Source of the DNA: Burkholderiales bacterium | GTDB lineage: Bacteria; Pseudomonadota; Gammaproteobacteria; Burkholderiales; Burkholderiaceae_C | NCBI GenBank assembly: GCA_019509985.1 | Contig: JAEKLF010000086.1 | Span: 1-32,825 of the forward strand | DNA: 32,825 bases | Reading direction: 5' to 3' | Shown here: in pieces, positions 31,990 through 32,825 of the stretch | Numbering within the stretch: position 1 is the stretch's first letter | How the letters are laid out: each line of letters begins with the position of its first letter | The notes under the pieces: model-generated | What the model was told of the DNA's origin: nothing | Databases searched by the model: none | Seen by the model: only the letters and a program-made list of their open reading frames with translations | Made by a program: the position numbers and the translations under genes

Positions 31990-32015
31990 GGCCGCGGGCT
32001 CGTCCGGCCGCGGCC
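31990..32015. terminator. Hairpin between the LysR gene and dnaX, possible terminator
   Basis: A perfect 8-bp inverted repeat GGCCGCGG / CCGCGGCC with a 10-base loop lies directly after the LysR stop (32019) and before the dnaX start (31970) on the minus strand. No T-run follows on either strand, so it is at best a weak or factor-assisted terminator, or it could shape the dnaX leader. Confidence 0.4.
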
Positions 32016-32018
32016 GGC

Positions 32019-32825
32019 TCAGCGCGCCAACTCGGCGAACGAGGCCCACAAGGCCTGCGCCACCCCGCCGATGGCTCGACCACGCCGCCGGGCCACGACG
32101 ATGTCCAGCTTGGAGCGCTTGAAATGCCGCCCTTCCAGCGAAATCAGCCGCCCGGCGCGCAAGTCCTTGTCGACCAGGTGCAGCGGCATGTGGCCCCAAC
32201 CCATGGCATTCAGGATCAGCTCCTTCTTGGTCTGCTGGTCGGCCACCGTCCAGCTGGGCGCGCCTGCAATCAGGAAATAGTCGCGCCCGGGCTCGGAGGC
32301 CGAGTCGCGGATGACCACCTGCACCAGGGACTTCATTTGCTCGGGGCGCAGCTGCGCGGTCGGCTCGAACGGCAGATAGCCCGGCGCGGCGACCGGCACC
32401 AGCGTAACAGGCTGCAGGTCCAGCCACTCGAAGCGCGTGTCGGACTTGTCGACGTGATGGACGATGAGATCGGCCTCGTCGGCCAGCAGCCGCTGCCAGG
32501 GGCCGCCCAGCGCCTCGAAATGCAGATGCAGCCGCGTGGCGGGGCTGGCGGCGAAGAATTTCTTCAGGTGGCGCAGCACCGGTGCCGAGGGCGTCAGGTC
32601 GCCGACGACAACGCGCAGGTCCGTCTCGTCGCCGCGCATCAGTTGCTGCGCCAGCACCTGCAGCGCGCCGGTCCGCGCCAGCACGTCGGCCGCCTGGCGA
32701 TGGAAGGCCGTGCCGGCTGACGTCAACTGGGCGCGATAGCCCTGGCGGTCGAACAGCACCAGGCCTGTGCCGCGCTCCAGGCTGCCGATGGCTGCGTGCA
32801 CGGCCGGGTGGCTGCGCCCGAGCTT
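32019..32825 (-). CDS. LysR family transcriptional regulator, N-terminus beyond the window
   Basis: 269 residues are present and the frame is open to the window edge, so roughly 25-35 N-terminal residues are missing. The visible part starts within the helix-turn-helix (LGRSHPAVHAAIGSLERGTG, LVLFDRQGYRAQLTSAGTAF), followed by the linker helix and an effector-binding domain (DLRVVVGDLTPSAPVLRHLK, DLIVHHVDKSDTRFEWLDLQ, WTVADQQTKKELILNAMGWG). The target and effector cannot be read from this window. It lies 48 bases upstream of dnaX on the same strand, with a hairpin in between, and is probably a separate unit. Confidence 0.93.
   Translation of the reverse strand, partial: KLGRSHPAVHAAIGSLERGTGLVLFDRQGYRAQLTSAGTAFHRQAADVLARTGALQVLAQQLMRGDETDLRVVVGDLTPSAPVLRHLKKFFAASPATRLHLHFEALGGPWQRLLADEADLIVHHVDKSDTRFEWLDLQPVTLVPVAAPGYLPFEPTAQLRPEQMKSLVQVVIRDSASEPGRDYFLIAGAPSWTVADQQTKKELILNAMGWGHMPLHLVDKDLRAGRLISLEGRHFKRSKLDIVVARRRGRAIGGVAQALWASFAELAR

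Overview
This is a GC-rich, gene-dense chromosomal window. Gene content and order (a dnaX-ybaB-recR cluster, gloB beside mltD with a divergent methyltransferase-rnhA pair, FMN-dependent lldD beside a LysR regulator, MmcQ/YjbR, S46 and S41 peptidases) suggest a betaproteobacterium of the Burkholderiales, probably the Roseateles/Pelomonas/Rubrivivax-type group. That placement is inferred from gene content; no rRNA or other taxonomic marker lies in the window. I see no tRNA, rRNA, CRISPR array, prophage or complete insertion sequence.

Layout. 1-3205: the 3' part of a DinG/XPD-type helicase, a small secreted protein and a CAP-domain lipoprotein. 3206-3628: a non-coding block made of nested inverted repeats. 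3629-6917: a three-gene regulatory module on the minus strand. It has a BlaI-type repressor, a BlaR1-like M56 membrane peptidase whose C-terminus looks like a Coa1 domain instead of a penicillin sensor, and an exported S41 peptidase. Three matching TACTA-N6-TAGTA operators lie upstream of the first and last genes. 6959-15081: mostly single genes (MmcQ/YjbR, Sel1 repeats, LysR plus lldD, a serine hydrolase, DUF1566, a YkuD-like lipoprotein, YceI). 15101-17333: a bidirectional terminator, then a convergent S46 dipeptidyl-peptidase. 17591-20061: a small unknown gene and an operon of cupin, ECF sigma factor and two-cupin (ChrR-like) protein. 20821-26352: a tight minus-strand run of methyltransferase, rnhA, amidohydrolase, peptide-type ABC substrate-binding protein and dcd. 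26368-28763: gloB and mltD, overlapping by ATGA. 28765-31970: dnaX, ybaB, recR and a MAPEG protein. The window ends inside a LysR gene.

Two things stand out. First, the BlaI/M56/S41 module looks like a complete signal-to-protease circuit with its operators visible and an unusual sensor domain. Second, a structured repeat of about 125-145 bp occurs three times (17451, 20674, 22965). Each copy is in the same orientation and starts, on the minus strand, with a TGA at or within a few bases of the stop codon of a gene. In one copy the repeat reads in frame into the next gene and supplies its start codon and first ~42 residues. Everything here was read by eye; no database search was run.
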